64,000 bases of DNA, from positions 930,001 through 994,000 of the forward strand of contig JALJCQ010000001.1 of the NCBI GenBank assembly GCA_023091665.1, given 5' to 3'. Shown piece by piece: positions 41,740-51,697 of this stretch (its first letter is position 1; each line of letters opens with the position of its first letter). Below the pieces are notes generated by a model. That model was not told the DNA's origin. It searched no databases and saw only the letters and a program-made list of their open reading frames with translations. The translations under genes and the position numbers were made by a program. This DNA comes from Pythium myriotylum. Taxonomy: Eukaryota; Oomycota; Peronosporomycetes; Pythiales; Pythiaceae.

Positions 41740-42528
41740 TCACTGCGAGCCGGTGCTGTCATCATCACTGTCATTGTCCCTCTCGACTCCATTATCGTCG
41801 TCATCGTCAATTTCAACAGGTGCTCCGTAGCTATCGCGAACAGCGTCACGTTCTGGATCTTCACCCTCGCGCACTTCGTCGTCATCGCTACCAGCGAGAA
41901 GGTCAGTTCCACCATCCTCAACTGAATCGTCAGTCGCATTGAATTCTCGTGAGCGCGTGGCTCCACTTGCCCCCTTCATTGGAATGCATGCTTTGTAAAC
42001 TTGCCACGAGTAGCCGCCCTTGATTTGGCGGTTCCCAAACCAGTACCAACGAAACATGCACTGGCCCTTGCACGAGCTCCAGTCAATCTTGTAGCTTGTC
42101 TTGCCGTCCCCGATCTCACGGTTGCAGTTGTCACCGTGGAGAACACGCACGTTGTCAAGCCAGATCTCACACGGACCGTCGTGCGTGTAGCCGCTCGACC
42201 GGACCATCCCGTTGGCCGGAATGGCCTGTCGAGGGCCGTTCGGATTTGTCCAGCCGCACTCGAAGCTCGCTGCACGGTTGTTGATGATTTTGTAGAGACT
42301 CTTGTTGTCCATGAAGTCGCGGAGTGTCTTGGCGCCCTTGGACTTGATGAAACCGAGGAGATCAGGCCCGGTCTTGTACTGGCCTTCCATGAACGCGATC
42401 GGAGACCAGTTCGTGTCCTTGTCATCGACCGTGTACGCTGGCTGCGGGTCCATCACACGCTGGTGGGCGTCTGCTGTCGCAGCCAAAGCCACGATAGCGG
42501 CAACTGAAGTGCTGAAACGGAGGACCAT
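41740..42528 (-). CDS. AA17-like lytic polysaccharide monooxygenase 4
   Basis: A single-exon 262-aa protein from the ATG at 42528; an earlier in-frame ATG at 42612 would place 28 polar residues before the signal peptide. Cleavage after TADA gives H22 (HQRVMDPQP). The second brace His is H116 (SSGYTHDGPCEIW) and the Tyr is Y178 (SWQVYKAC). It shares KIINN..ASFECGWTNPNGPRQ and the GASGATRSREFNATDD tail with gene 3. The extreme C-terminus is very acidic (EIDDDDDNGVERDNDSDDDS). The inverted pair with gene 3 points to a local duplication with inversion. Confidence 0.9.
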   Translation of the reverse strand: MVLRFSTSVAAIVALAATADAHQRVMDPQPAYTVDDKDTNWSPIAFMEGQYKTGPDLLGFIKSKGAKTLRDFMDNKSLYKIINNRAASFECGWTNPNGPRQAIPANGMVRSSGYTHDGPCEIWLDNVRVLHGDNCNREIGDGKTSYKIDWSSCKGQCMFRWYWFGNRQIKGGYSWQVYKACIPMKGASGATRSREFNATDDSVEDGGTDLLAGSDDDEVREGEDPERDAVRDSYGAPVEIDDDDDNGVERDNDSDDDSTGSQ

Positions 42529-43171
42529 TGTTCTGGTGGTGATGAGGGCCACGCGGGGAATCGAAGAATGAGCGCCATGCCGAACGGTGAGATTTCGTGA
42601 CGTGGAGGTCACGCCACCAAGTACAGTACTGCGAGGGTGTTGTGGTGATCGCGACCCCCACCCTGACCTCAGACGGTGTGTGGTTCAGTACTCAACACTT
42701 CGGCCAGTTGCATCAATCCAGGTGGGATCTTGGCGTAACGACTATGATGAGTACACGAGCTAATGGGCTGCGAGCAAGCGATCGCCATCGTCCTATGTAC
42801 AGTATGAGGATGGTTCGAGCTCGGCAATCGGGGCGTAATACTCGCATCCACAGAACCAGGCGGATGTTCATCACGAGGACAGATGTCATCGCAATAAATA
42901 CGCATGATCCCGCCGAGAGCACCTCCAACTTGCTCGTGCTGGCTCGAGACGCGCCGTCTTCCCAGCTGTCTTTGCGGAATAGAACATAGGAAAGCCATCA
43001 CGGCAACTAAGACCAGCGACCATACAAACGGCAACTTGATCCGAAGAGACAGTTGGTGGAAGAGCCATCCAGATGGAGTGCGCTGCTGAGCAGCCTCCTC
43101 TACCGACGGCCTTGTCATCCGGGGCAACAATCGTCTGCCATTGCCCAAGAACCCCTTTCCAACCCAAGACC
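42529..43171. other. Divergent promoter region between AA17 genes 4 and 5
   Basis: A 643-bp shared upstream region. No gene is supported. A weak initiator-like stretch (CCATTGCCCAAG) lies at about 43138-43149, shortly before the ATG at 43172. Confidence 0.4.
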
Positions 43172-43930
43172 ATGGTAGCTCGCTCGACTGCTCTGCTCGC
43201 CGCCGCGGCGCTCGCGGCCCCGGCCGTGATGGTCGAGGCCCACCAGCGCGTCTACTTCCCCGAGGTCGTCTACACGGTCGCCGACCGCGGCACCAACTGG
43301 GGCCCGCAGGCCAAGCTCGAGAGCCAGGGCTACAAGACCACCAAGGACTTTAACGCGTACCTCAAGGCCAACAACTACAAGAACCTGCGCGAGTTCATGG
43401 ACAAGCCCGGCGCGTACAAGCCCAACAAGGGCGCCACGGTCGAGTGCGGCTACACGGACCCGAACGCGCCGGCGCAGCCCATCCCAAAGAATGGCGACTT
43501 CCGAACGTCGGGCTACACCCACGAAGGCCCGTGCGAGATCTGGATTGACGACGTCATGGTCAAGCACGGCGACAACTGCCACTTCGACATCGCCGATACG
43601 ACTTTCACAGACAAGATCGACTACTCGGCATGCAAGGGCAAGTGCATGCTCAAGTGGTACTGGCTGGGCATTCGTCCCATGGGCAAAAAGTACTCGTGGC
43701 AGATCTACAAGGCATGCATTCCGCTGTCCGGTAACGGAGGCAGCAGCGGAGGCGGAAATGGGGGCAATAACAATGGCGGCTCGACGTCGAAGACCCCCGC
43801 CCCTGCCAACAAGACCCCTGCCTCACGCAGCAATGCCCCTGCTGCTGAGGTTGGCGGCGAGGGCGACAGCGGCGCTGCCAAGACTCCCGCGGCAGGTGAT
43901 GCTCCCTCCAAGTGCAAGCGCCGTGACTAA
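43172..43930 (+). CDS. AA17-like lytic polysaccharide monooxygenase 5
   Basis: The most divergent copy, 252 aa, single exon. Signal peptide to VEA, mature H24 (HQRVYFPEVVYTVADRG). Copper-site H117 (TSGYTHEGPCEIW) and Y179 (YSWQIYKAC) are present. It has NLREFMDKPGAY in place of the usual TLRDFMDNK block. After the catalytic domain comes a Gly/Ser/Asn linker (NGGSSGGGNGGNNNGG), then a Pro/Ala/Thr tail (TPAPANKTPAS) and a basic end (CKRRD) instead of the acidic tails of the other four. Coding bases are more GC-rich than in genes 3 and 4, so it may be an older or separately inserted member. Confidence 0.9.
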   Translation: MVARSTALLAAAALAAPAVMVEAHQRVYFPEVVYTVADRGTNWGPQAKLESQGYKTTKDFNAYLKANNYKNLREFMDKPGAYKPNKGATVECGYTDPNAPAQPIPKNGDFRTSGYTHEGPCEIWIDDVMVKHGDNCHFDIADTTFTDKIDYSACKGKCMLKWYWLGIRPMGKKYSWQIYKACIPLSGNGGSSGGGNGGNNNGGSTSKTPAPANKTPASRSNAPAAEVGGEGDSGAAKTPAAGDAPSKCKRRD

Positions 43931-44051
43931 TCTCGTCGCAATAGGCACTGCCGTTATAGGTGCCACATCTCTGATATTTTCGTAGTGTTGATACATCATG
44001 TTGAGGTCGTAAGCAATATATAGGTCTTGCTTTCTGGATCGTCGAAATCGC

Positions 44052-45647
44052 TTAGTCCACGTATGTTAGTCTTGTATCACGTCGGTCCACTCCGCCTCCA
44101 TTGTCCTCATCAGTACCAGTGGTGTGCACGACCGATGCCCACTGAGCAAACTTCTTCATACCATCGATAGTCATGAGCTCGACAAACTCGGGGTGCACTT
44201 GCCACGCAAAAAACCACTCATCCTGCGTGATAAAGTCGTCCTGGTCTAGGTCAGCTTCCTGGAAGATCTGGTTGACAGCTAACGGGATGTCCTCTTCGAT
44301 ATCTTCCATAAGCTGCTCGATGATCGCGAGGCCTTCGGACATTGCTTTGTCAGCACTAGCGTCCAGCGCTTTTACTTCGGATCCCTCCATCTGCATTATC
44401 ACTTGGTCCTTGAGTAACTTTGGGAAGAGTTTCTTCACGGTGCGGATGCGGCGCTCCATTGCTGAACGAAGCTCGTCTCGACTGATCTTGCCGTCTCCTT
44501 CACTGTCGATGATGTGGAAGAGTGTATGAGCCTTCTCTTCGACTGTGCCCTTCGTCATGAGATACACGCCAATCGTGAACTCCTCCAAGTTCAGCCAGTC
44601 CTTCGGTGTCGTACTGTACTCAAAACTCGAGAAGATTGCACCTGCTAACGCCGAATTCTCGCCGATGTGTTTGAGTTCCTCGTGGTGGTAACCCAACTCT
44701 CGGCAGGCCTTGACGAAAGCGCCGAAGTACAATTTGTCTTGGTCCACAGCGTACTTGCAGAATGCACGTCGTAGCTTGTCATAGTCCTGAGACCACACGT
44801 CTTCCCGAATGATCGAGGCGGCTCGGTGTGCTGCTGGCGACAATCGGTCCACGAGGGACGACGACGGAGGTGGTGAATCGAGTACTGCAGCCGAAGCGGT
44901 CGCTGCCGATCGTGAGCTGTGCGTGGAGTTCACAGCCGCTGTTCCATTTGTGACTGCTGCTCGCCCCTGAGGAGTTGCCTGTTGCTGCGCCTGTGGAGGT
45001 TGTTGGCTCTGTGCTGCGAACCGTCGGTTGAGGCTTTGCAGCTTGGCCGTTCGACCGATAAATGCGTTTAGTTGTGTCGTCGCGACGTCTTCGAAGAAGA
45101 GTTTCATCGCATTCGCGTGCAGAAACGACGCCACTTCAAAAGTCACGCGGAAGTTGACTTCGCACGAGTTGGGGTCGGGCAGTCGATGGAAGACCCACTC
45201 GCTGGTTGGCGCATTCCACTGCGATTAGCAAAGAGTATCCATTTGGTGCCAGCGTCACAAGCTCCATCGATCGTACCTCTCAATGCGCTTGAACGTGGGC
45301 GACTCGATCGACTTGATCACGACTTTCTCGGGCCGCTTCATGATCACGCGCGACGTGTAGGCCTCCGTGAAGACCTTGAAGCCCACGCGCAGCGTCGCCT
45401 CCATGACGTTGTCGTTCGGGCGCCGCAGCACTTTCGAGTCGACGCAGAACGGCAAGAACTCTTTGTACCGGTCCACATCCACGACCACGTCGTACAACTC
45501 CTCGGGCGAGAACGGCACGATCTTCCTCTCGGTGTGGGATTTGACCAGCGCGTCGGGACTCGCGAGCGGGTTCGCGAACGAGAAGAACGTTCTCTGGGCC
45601 AACGCGCTGCGCCGGCGACGCCACGCAGAGAGCTGACGGCGCAGCAT
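44052..45647 (-). CDS. COQ10: COQ10 (START-like) domain fused to EF-hand domain
   Basis: Two exons, 45647-45277 and 45201-44052, encode 506 aa; the join reads FKRIES-EWVFHRLPD, as expected for COQ10. Residues 1-25 (MLRRQLSAWRRRRSALAQRTF) look like a mitochondrial presequence. The COQ10/START domain (about 35-175) has SPEELYDVVVDVDRYKEFLPFC, VGFKVFTEAYTSRV and VTFEVASFLHANAMKLFFED; such proteins bind coenzyme Q and support respiration. A Gln/Ala/Ser linker leads to an EF-hand region with two canonical loops: DSEGDGKISRDE (356-367) and DLDQDDFITQDE (441-452). COQ10 is normally a stand-alone protein of about 200-250 aa. The reading frame across the fusion lies inside one exon, so it is not a splice artefact. 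Confidence 0.88.
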
Positions 45648-45868
45648 TGTCGTTCAGCGTACGTCACCACCGAGAGATGTCAATTGTGGGGTCGGGATGA
45701 TGGCGATGGTGATGTTGCTTGAAGGGTGAATCGTGGATGTCGCACGAACCAGAGACAGAGGATAAAATCTGGTTTTTCGAACAAAAAATCCGAGGGGGTA
45801 CAGCATAACCTTCTGGTGTGGGATGTTGCGTGAAGGTGTCGTGGAAAGAGGTGGAACATTGAACAACC
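45648..45868. promoter_or_regulatory. Divergent promoter of COQ10-EF and PNGase genes
   Basis: 221 bp between the two start codons. No clear initiator consensus was picked out by eye. Confidence 0.4.
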
Positions 45869-48800
45869 ATGGCAGAGCATGGAGAAGATCTCGCCGATGT
45901 CGTCGTCGTGTACGAGCAGCAGGAGTAAGTTGAGCGCGTGGAGTGGGTGGATTTATGACTTAGAACGTATGAACTAACTACCGGTGTATTGTGGTGGTCA
46001 GACATTATGTACAAGCAGCGGTAGAGCCTGGAGAAGGTCTCAACGTCGACTTGTTGCAGTGCCAGATCCTCTCGCTGGTCGGGCTGCTCCCAGAAGAGCA
46101 GATCCTTGTGACGAATCGCGGTGAGATCATCGCATCTCCGTTCCGAGAGGCGTCGATGGCGCTGCAGGCGCTTCCTCTCTCGTCTCCGGGGAAGCGCGAG
46201 CGGCTCTTCGTTGTCAGTGCGACGGCGGCCAAGGACTTCGACCAGCGTGTGCCGTCCGACTGGCCAGAGGTCTGCACGCGTTGCGTCTTCGGTGACCTGC
46301 CGATCATCCAACCAGCCTTTCGGTCTCTTCAGCACGAGGCTTTGATGTGCCGAGCGTGCGCAACCACCTGTGGTACCGGTACGTTGATGAGGTGGTGCTA
46401 CCTCGAGTGAAGATAGCCTCTAAATCTTGCTGTTTCCTTTAGATGCGGTTGCAATCTCTCCTTTAGACTGGCAGTCGTCGAAAGCGCTCGCTGCACGTTT
46501 CATTTCGGAGATTCTCGTAGTCGCAGGCGACGCGGACGTGCGCGCTCCGCCAGGGTTCTCCAAGATCCCCGGAGACCTCAATTACTCTTCATCGGGGGAC
46601 TTCGTGCACCTCTTCGTGAAGCGCGGGGGCACGCGAGCCATTTCCCAGCTGAGTGTCCACCACCAGCCACGGAACTCGAAGGCAGTTCGAGTCAGTGGCG
46701 TCAGTCTCCCGGTGGACTGCAACAGTGGTAGTGCGAGCGATACCTCAGTGTTTCTGAGCTACGATACCATACCGACCAGTGATCACGAGAGTATCAATAG
46801 TCTTGCAGTCACGGATCTTGTTTTAGTTGTCGGGGAGTCTGAAGTGCCCCAAGGGTTTGTCAAGGTTCCCCAGAACTTGAACGTGGGCAATAACGGGGCT
46901 GAGATGCTCTTCCTTTGTTACAAGCTCTCTCCGGTTGGCGGTTTCACGTGCTCGAGCGCTCATGGCGCCTTTGGAGAATGCTTATTCCAAAGTCGCTATG
47001 CGAAGGCACCGAAGACATCCACCATAGCAAGCGGTTGTTCAAGAAGCAGTGACTCGGTGTTAGCAAATCAGGAGTCTTCTCGGAGCCGTGCTGATAGTGC
47101 GTTTCTAGAGACTCACTACCGGCAACACCAACCAGGAATGCGAAGTCGTCTTGTCAGTGGTCTAGAGCGAGTGAAGACATATGAAAATCCAAGCGTCCAG
47201 GCAGAAGCTCTAAAGCGGATCCCGGTTTCGATCTTGAACGAGCGAGCTCGTGCAAATCCGAATCCTTTGTCCTCTTATCAAGATGAACTCGTGATGCAAC
47301 TAACGCACTGGTTCAAGAGAGAATTCTTTTCGTGGATGAACCAACCAAAATGTGGGACGTGTTCGTTTGAGAAAACTCAGATCGTACGCACTGATCCTCC
47401 GTCGACTCCGGAAGAAGTTGCAGGGCAAGCGAGTCGTGTTGAGGTTTACCAGTGCCCCCAGTGCAAGGGTTTCACGAGGTTTCCGCGTTACAACGACCCT
47501 GTCAAGCTGCTGGATACCCGGACCGGTCGATGTGGAGAGTGGGCAAATTGCTTCACTCTGTGCTGCCGTGCCATGGGATTCGAAGCTCGTTACGTGCTTG
47601 ATGTGACTGACCACGTCTGGACAGAAGTATACTCTGATTATCACAAGCGATGGCTTCACTGCGACTCGTGTGAAGATCAACTCGATCGCCCTCTTACATA
47701 CGAAGTTGGGTGGGGGAAGAAGCTGTCATACATTTTTTCCTTCTCCCACGAAGAAGTTGTCGACACGGCGCGGCGGTACACTCAAAACTGGGATGATATG
47801 AAGCTACGTCGAACTGAAGTGAGCGAGTCATGGCTTAAGTCCACAATAGATAATCTCAACCAAGATCTGAGACGCAATATCTCGGCAGAACGCAAGCAAA
47901 TTCTCGATACTAGAGCAATTCAAGAGCAAGCAGAGCTCCAGCAAATTCGACAACCAACCTCCGAGGAAGTTCAGGGGCGAGTCTCAGGATCTGACGAGTG
48001 GAAAAGTCAACGGCAAGAAGATGGTAGGACCTCGTCAGGGGCTGCCAATGCACAGGCCCCTTCCAGTATCGGTCGCCAAGCAGCTGACGTGCAGTTGTCC
48101 ATACCTGAAATTACACAAGCATTGGCAAAAGGAATGCTTTTAGGCTGTGACCGCGGAAGTGATTGCAACAACCCAAGTTGCATGCATAGGCGCTCACTTT
48201 TGTCAGCAGGGGTATCACCAACGGATCGTGCGGCCCGAGCACTGCAGGATGTTGCCGATATCCAGTCCCGTGACTTCTCTTCACACGGATTAGAGTCTTT
48301 CCTGTGCCCCAGACCGGGAGACATTCGTGATTTTATCTTGTCTCAGAAAGCCCAGTTGTACCTGCCACTTCAGGACTCGGAGAGACCTGCACCTTCAAGC
48401 CCACTCGTGGATATCTCTGGGCACGGTTTCCATGCCCATACTGATGCACCTTTACGCAAACCGTTCCAGATTCCTGGACCTGAAGGCCAAGTGCACATGT
48501 CATTCGGAGCCCAGTTACTTCGAGGACGCAAGCTTACTCTCCCTGCTCCGAGTTTAGACGAGTTCACTCTGTCTTGGCTCATCCGCTTCGATGGAAGTCC
48601 CCATGGTGAGAACCATAGTGGTGAAGTTGTATCACTTTGTTTGGAGAGTTCGAGCGAACTTTCACCGGCGCTTGCCTTCAACATTGCAAGTGGTGGATTC
48701 ACCGTTCAAGTGGGCGCCGATGATCCAGTGTCGACATCAAACTTGACTGTTCGAAGTGGGTCATACTATCACATTTCGGTGACTGTACGAACGACTGGGA

Positions 48801-49958
48801 CTTCTATTGTCGTCAATGCAAAGGAAGTTGCACAATCTTCGACACGAATCGACATGAAGCGCGGTGAATTCATTGTTATTGAATCGAAAGCATGGGGTGG
48901 TTCTGGTCACCAATACATCATTCCAGTCATCTGCCATTTCGCGGTATTAGGCGCGATGAAGGATGCAGAAGTTCGCCATTTTTATGACATGATCAAGCAA
49001 CGCTACGTGTGCTGGCCGCCACTTGAAGCTTACGATTCGGCGGGTTCCAGATCAGACAAGTTCTGCAGCATAAACGAGGCCAAGTTGCAGGCGGGCTATC
49101 GAGTTAGCCGTGTCAAATGTGAGTGGGAGGCGCTTCTGATGCGGTTGTGTTCACTAACGATCTGCTTGTGTTATTGCAGTGTGGGGAAGTGAGTTCTTCG
49201 ATGGAATCCAGTTTGTGTACCACAAAGAGGACAACAATGGAGCAAGCGTGACGGTAGAAGGACCGCTCGTTGGCAATCACAAAGCTCGAGAGTCGGTCAA
49301 ATCTCCCACTGTCGAGCATGCTCTTTTACCAGACGAGTACCTCACCAAACTTTCCGGTCGGAAAGGTGCCTGGACGGATTGTATCCGATTAGAGACCAAT
49401 TTTGGACGCCGTTTTGCGTGTGGTGGGAATGGCGGTGGAGAGTTTGAGCTGAAACTTCCTTCGCATCCTGTTCAGATCCGAGCTATCCAGTTTGAGGTCG
49501 GTGACCACCTCGTAGATGCTGTCGCCTTTGTGGCGGAGGCCCCGCCGTCCAAACCAAGTGAAGCTGCGCTGCAACTCGGTGCCATTCTTGAGAGTGTAGA
49601 CCGACTTCAGCAGCAATCAGCGGCGAGGGCAGGTTAGTTGTGGTATGGTGCTTGATTGGGTACGATTAGGTTTCTGACTACTGTATTCCCAGTCATTCGC
49701 TACTTAGAGAACGTCGTAGCTGCACCAAAAGATCCGAAGTTTCAAAAGATTCGGGCAAGCAACAAATTCTTCGCGTCGAGCGTCGGCTCACTCGAGAAAG
49801 CCAAGCAGAATGAACTCATGAAGTGGTGTGGTTTCAACCCAGTCGATGAGGGTGGAGAACAATTCTATGCGTTAGAGAAAGCTACAGAAGGGGGCTTGTC
49901 TTCTGCTGATCTTGCATCTGTCCGAATCCACCATCTCAAGGCGCTGTTAGAGGAGTGA
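45869..49958 (+). CDS. PNG1: Multidomain peptide:N-glycanase (PNGase) with Ubl, MABP-like, LamG, jacalin and PUB domains
   Basis: Deglycosylates misfolded glycoproteins during ER-associated degradation. Five exons (45869-45924, 46002-46378, 46443-49118, 49180-49632, 49693-49958) give 1275 aa. Order: ubiquitin-like N-terminus (about 8-95); Cys cluster CTRC...CRAC (110-143); two MABP-like repeats (about 169-210 and 268-310: PPGFSKIPGDLN and PQGFVKVPQNLN); transglutaminase core with zinc Cys 448/451 and 482/485; catalytic triad C508 (GRCGEWANC), H535 (DHVWTEVY) and D552 (HCDSCED). Then a LamG/concanavalin-like domain (about 774-994), a jacalin-like lectin (about 1037-1160: DEYLTKLSGRKGAWTDCI, ACGGNGGGEFEL) and a PUB domain (1187-1275), which would bind p97. 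Animal PNGase has PUB at the N-terminus. Confidence 0.88.
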
Positions 49959-50060
49959 TAAAAAGCTGTTTTTATTTGTTTGATAACTAAGGTACTTGGA
50001 AATGAACCGTCTTCATCTTTCGTTGTGCAACAACGCACTCTTCGTCCAAATCAGATAAGC

Positions 50061-51485
50061 TTAACGGAACTGGGATTTGAGGACGAAGAGGTTGCCTTCG
50101 ATCGCGTCCTTCTCCACCTCGCAAATCGTTCGCAAAATGTCCTTGAGCATGGCCTTGTCATCGTCTGTGACTAGCAGCTTCTTGAGCTTCTTGAGCAAGT
50201 CACGACTCTTCATACGACCACCGTAACGCATGAGCTCTTGCTGCACACCAGCCTCTGTGAGGCGTGTTGCAGGACCAGGCGTCGGCTTTGATGTCTTGGT
50301 TGGGGTCGGGTCCGGCACAGGATTCTCTGCAGGTCTTTTCCCGTTCGTAGCCGACTCGGCACTCGTGCCTGTCGGCTTCGCGGCACCGGCAGTACCAGCC
50401 TCGGCAGGTTTCTCGGCATCCGAAGCTCCACCGGCAGCTTCGTCTGTTGCGGCGCCGGACGCCGCTGAGCGATCGCGAATGATGTTGCCACCGAGATCGC
50501 GACGCACTTTTTCCATGTCCTGCGCCGAGTACTCGTCATCGGACCCTTCTTCGGCTTCTTCCTTTTCGTTCGCTGCATCCATCTCCCCGCTCTGCGCGCG
50601 CTTGAGCAAGTCTTTCATGGCCTGGCCCGTCTCGTTGAGCTTGCCCGAAGCGTCTCCCTCGACGATCTCGTCCTCCTCTGAGTCCGATTCAATCACCTTG
50701 GTATCGTCATTCTCAATCTCAGCTTCACTTTCATCATCGTCAAACTTTTCATCGAAGTCACCGCCGTCTTCGCCCGTGGCCTCGGTTTCCACCTTCTTCG
50801 GACGCGGCGCCGCGCGCTTGGGCTTGCTCTCCTTGACTTCAAAGATGTCGTCACCACCGTCGCCCGTCTTCTTGGCGCCTCCTCCACCTCCTCCTCCGAC
50901 GGCGCCCGTGCGCAGTCGCGGACCGCCGACGACGTCGCCGTTGTCGTTCTTATCATCGGCGAACATCTTGTGCTTCATGAGCCAGCGTTCGACCGCGCGC
51001 TTCTTCTCATTGTTGAGCTCTTCGGCCTCTTCAAGCGTGAGCGTGCGGTAGTTGAGCGGTTTCTTGAAGCGGAACCACTGCTCCACGGGGATCACACTGA
51101 ACTCGTCGTTGTGGCGGTTCTTGACAAAGAGGCAGTACATGGACGACTGGCCGCCTTCGAACGCGCCGACAAACTTGTTCTTGCCTTCGTTGTCCTCGAT
51201 GACCCAGTTGGCCGTGCGCGTGTTGCGGCGGCGGCGGCGGCGCTTGCGCAGCGCCGGGTTGTACCCGACTTCTTCTTCTTTCTTCTCTTCTTCCTCTTCG
51301 ACTTTTTCCGGCTCGCGATACATCATCACGGGCTGCGCGCAGCTCGCGAACTTGGGCACGTCGGGCACGTCGAAGCGCGCGATGTTGTAGCGCTTGATCG
51401 ACGGCGTCGCGCGCAGCACGAACGTCTCTTCTTTGAATGCGCTGGCCGCGCGCGCGCCGCCGGTCGCTCCCGCTCGCGCCGCCAT
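50061..51485 (-). CDS. GTF2F1: TFIIF alpha subunit (RAP74)
   Basis: The large subunit of general transcription factor IIF, which binds RNA polymerase II and stabilises the initiation complex. Single exon, 474 aa. The N-terminal TFIIF dimerisation region has FVLRATPSIKRYNIARFD, NTRTANWVIEDNEGKNKF, MYCLFVKNRHNDEFSVIPVEQWFRF and RTLTLEEAEEL. A long central acidic, Ser/Ala/Pro-rich segment is followed by the C-terminal winged helix (about 410-474: RMKSRDLLKKLKKLL, LRTICEVEKDAIEGNLFVLK), which contacts the FCP1 phosphatase in other species. It is divergent from the CCDC112-like gene (212 bp between start codons). Confidence 0.93.
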   Translation of the reverse strand: MAARAGATGGARAASAFKEETFVLRATPSIKRYNIARFDVPDVPKFASCAQPVMMYREPEKVEEEEEKKEEEVGYNPALRKRRRRRRNTRTANWVIEDNEGKNKFVGAFEGGQSSMYCLFVKNRHNDEFSVIPVEQWFRFKKPLNYRTLTLEEAEELNNEKKRAVERWLMKHKMFADDKNDNGDVVGGPRLRTGAVGGGGGGGAKKTGDGGDDIFEVKESKPKRAAPRPKKVETEATGEDGGDFDEKFDDDESEAEIENDDTKVIESDSEEDEIVEGDASGKLNETGQAMKDLLKRAQSGEMDAANEKEEAEEGSDDEYSAQDMEKVRRDLGGNIIRDRSAASGAATDEAAGGASDAEKPAEAGTAGAAKPTGTSAESATNGKRPAENPVPDPTPTKTSKPTPGPATRLTEAGVQQELMRYGGRMKSRDLLKKLKKLLVTDDDKAMLKDILRTICEVEKDAIEGNLFVLKSQFR

Positions 51486-51697
51486 CGTGGGGGGTTGCGC
51501 CTCGGGGTTGGAATTGGAATCACAGACTGTCGCTGGTGGGGAGCTACACTCAGTGGGCGGGATGATACCTTCGTGTCACATGATGAATGGAGCAACCTTC
51601 GTGACACATGGAAGTTCACGACAGTGACCTGGCGTGAGGGGGTTCGTTAGTGACATCTCGGTGGAGCTGCTCGAAAGGACGCGAGGAAGGGGCGGCC

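Noticed and set aside
50230..51051. A 273-codon plus-strand Ser/Ala-rich frame
   Set aside because: It is antisense to the acidic, low-complexity middle of TFIIF alpha and has no independent support.
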